Source: an uncultured Pseudomonadota bacterium (GTDB lineage Bacteria; Pseudomonadota; Gammaproteobacteria; Xanthomonadales; Wenzhouxiangellaceae). From it: a DNA stretch of 64,000 nucleotides. Numbering within the stretch: position 1 is the first letter of the stretch; every line of letters starts with the position of its first letter. Positions 63,268 through 64,000 of this stretch are shown piece after piece. The translations under genes were made by a program, and so were the position numbers. The stretch covers positions 42,589-106,588 of the forward strand of contig CAKZPB010000077.1 of the NCBI GenBank assembly GCA_937138395.1, in the 5' to 3' direction. A model generated the notes under the pieces. It did not search any database. It saw only the letters and a list, made by a program, of their open reading frames with translations, and had not been told where the DNA came from.

Positions 63268-63838
63268 TCAGTTGTTGCGCAAGCTCAGTGAGTGAACGCT
63301 GAATCATCATGCGTACCGCATTGGCGCTTGAATAATTCAATTCTTCGGCAATAAAGTCATAGTCAAAACCCATTTCAACGCGCAGGATCACAGCCGAACG
63401 TTTCGGTTCGGGTAGCCGGTCGACCAGCACCTCAAACGCTTCCAACTCCTCCAGTTCAAGTGTGCTGTCCCTGGTCTTTGCCCCCATCAGACGAAGCGTA
63501 TCGGCCGGTACGATTCGCTGCCGCGCGCGCATGGTTCGCCGAACTTCATCCTTGGCGCATGACAACAGAATGGAGCGCAAATACGCGAGGAAGGCACCTT
63601 GGCCTTCGGATTCAAACCGTTCTAGGTTATTAAAGGCCCGCACGACTGTAATCTGCACAAGATCTTCCGTTTCGGCCAGATCGCGGCCGTATAGTGGCAG
63701 GCGTCCACGCGCCCAACGTTGCAGCGTCGGCAGGCAGCGACGGGCAAGCAAATCACGTGCGCCAGTCTCACCTGCATTGCAGCGGTTGATTAACTGGCAT
63801 GTTGAATCCAGTTCTGTAGGCTGCTCATGATCTTTCAT
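63254..63838 (-). CDS. ECF sigma factor linked to Ser/Thr kinase
   Basis: This 194-residue sigma-70-family protein has region 2 (about 25-95, TEDLVQITVVRAF at 57-69) and region 4 with its helix-turn-helix (about 135-185, FIAEELNYSSANAVRMMI). Region 2.2 has I63-T64 where most ECF factors have an acidic residue after LVQ. There is no anti-sigma gene; the kinase takes the neighbouring place. In kinase-linked ECF factors of the ECF43 type phosphorylation of a threonine in region 2.2 switches on RNA polymerase binding (shown for the EcfP/PknT pair of Vibrio). T64 is a candidate for this here; that is inference. Confidence 0.9.
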   Translation of the reverse strand: MKDHEQPTELDSTCQLINRCNAGETGARDLLARRCLPTLQRWARGRLPLYGRDLAETEDLVQITVVRAFNNLERFESEGQGAFLAYLRSILLSCAKDEVRRTMRARQRIVPADTLRLMGAKTRDSTLELEELEAFEVLVDRLPEPKRSAVILRVEMGFDYDFIAEELNYSSANAVRMMIQRSLTELAQQLNDEK

Positions 63839-64000
63839 AAGGTGGCTGCATCAAAATGGGTCCTAAACAATACCATCGTGCGCCATGTGTCGAAAGATCG
63901 ACGCAAGGTTGCCAAGCGATCTGAGTTCTGGCTGAGAGAGGAGGGTTGACTGCGGCGGGTGAAACTCGCCTGGCCCTTCGGGTGAATTCTGCTTTGCAGA
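63839..64000. other. upstream region of ECF sigma gene to window edge
   Basis: No gene is supported. No clear copy of TGTGCG-N15-GGCC is present, so autoregulation by that motif is not shown. The ribosome site before the ATG at 63838 is weak. Confidence 0.3.

Noticed and set aside
1..64000. CRISPR array, tRNA, rRNA
   Set aside because: No regular spaced repeats and no recognisable RNA gene were seen by reading; a dedicated RNA scan was not possible.

Overview
The window looks like a chromosomal segment of a gammaproteobacterium of the Xanthomonadales (Lysobacterales) type, possibly Wenzhouxiangella-like. This rests on gene order: a type II secretion operon in the Xanthomonas xps order (E-F-G-H-I-J-K-L-M-N-D, no gspC), an rpoN-hpf-ptsN-hprK-rapZ-EIIA-HPr-EI block, xerD next to dsbC, and several small secreted proteins ending in an F-x-D-S/G-F-E tail. 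The lineage is inference; there is no rRNA or other marker gene here. No tRNA, rRNA, CRISPR array, intact insertion sequence or prophage was seen.

Layout. 0.2-5.2 kb: a TonB energy-coupling operon (DUF3450 protein, TtpC-like proton channel, ExbB, ExbD, TonB, TPR protein). 5.2-6.0 kb: a lysine-repeat, histone-H1-like protein. 6.0-7.9 kb: xerD and dsbC. 8.3-13.0 kb: purL and a membrane protein. 13.3-24.4 kb: the type II secretion operon, followed by a small lipoprotein. 25-28.7 kb: two secreted proteins of unknown function and a parvulin-type isomerase. 28.9-31.6 kb: a polysaccharide ABC exporter (Wzm/Wzt) with a glycosyltransferase. 31.7-38.6 kb: sigma-54, the hibernation factor and a regulatory phosphotransferase chain with HPr kinase. 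38.7-40.7 kb: acetoacetyl-CoA synthetase, convergent with a small membrane protein. 41.3-48.9 kb: an RND efflux adaptor and two tandem RND permeases. 48.9-49.8 kb: a di-heme cytochrome c.

49.9-63.8 kb is the accessory part: a 1624-residue secreted protein, two smaller secreted proteins, a beta-helix protein, a P1-family peptidase and a six-helix membrane protein, then a Ser/Thr kinase with TPR-like repeats overlapping an ECF sigma factor gene. I found a two-block sequence, TGTGCG-N15-GGCC, with exactly the same spacing at five places between 54.8 and 60.7 kb. Four of these lie directly upstream of genes (or a gene relic) in the correct orientation. I saw it nowhere else in the window. I propose it as the promoter or operator of a local regulon, with the neighbouring ECF sigma/kinase pair as the first candidate controller. 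Three secreted proteins of the same region share the F-x-D-S/G-F-E tail, so the region may be a co-regulated set of exported proteins, possibly type II secretion clients. The regulon, the controller and the sorting role of the tail are hypotheses.
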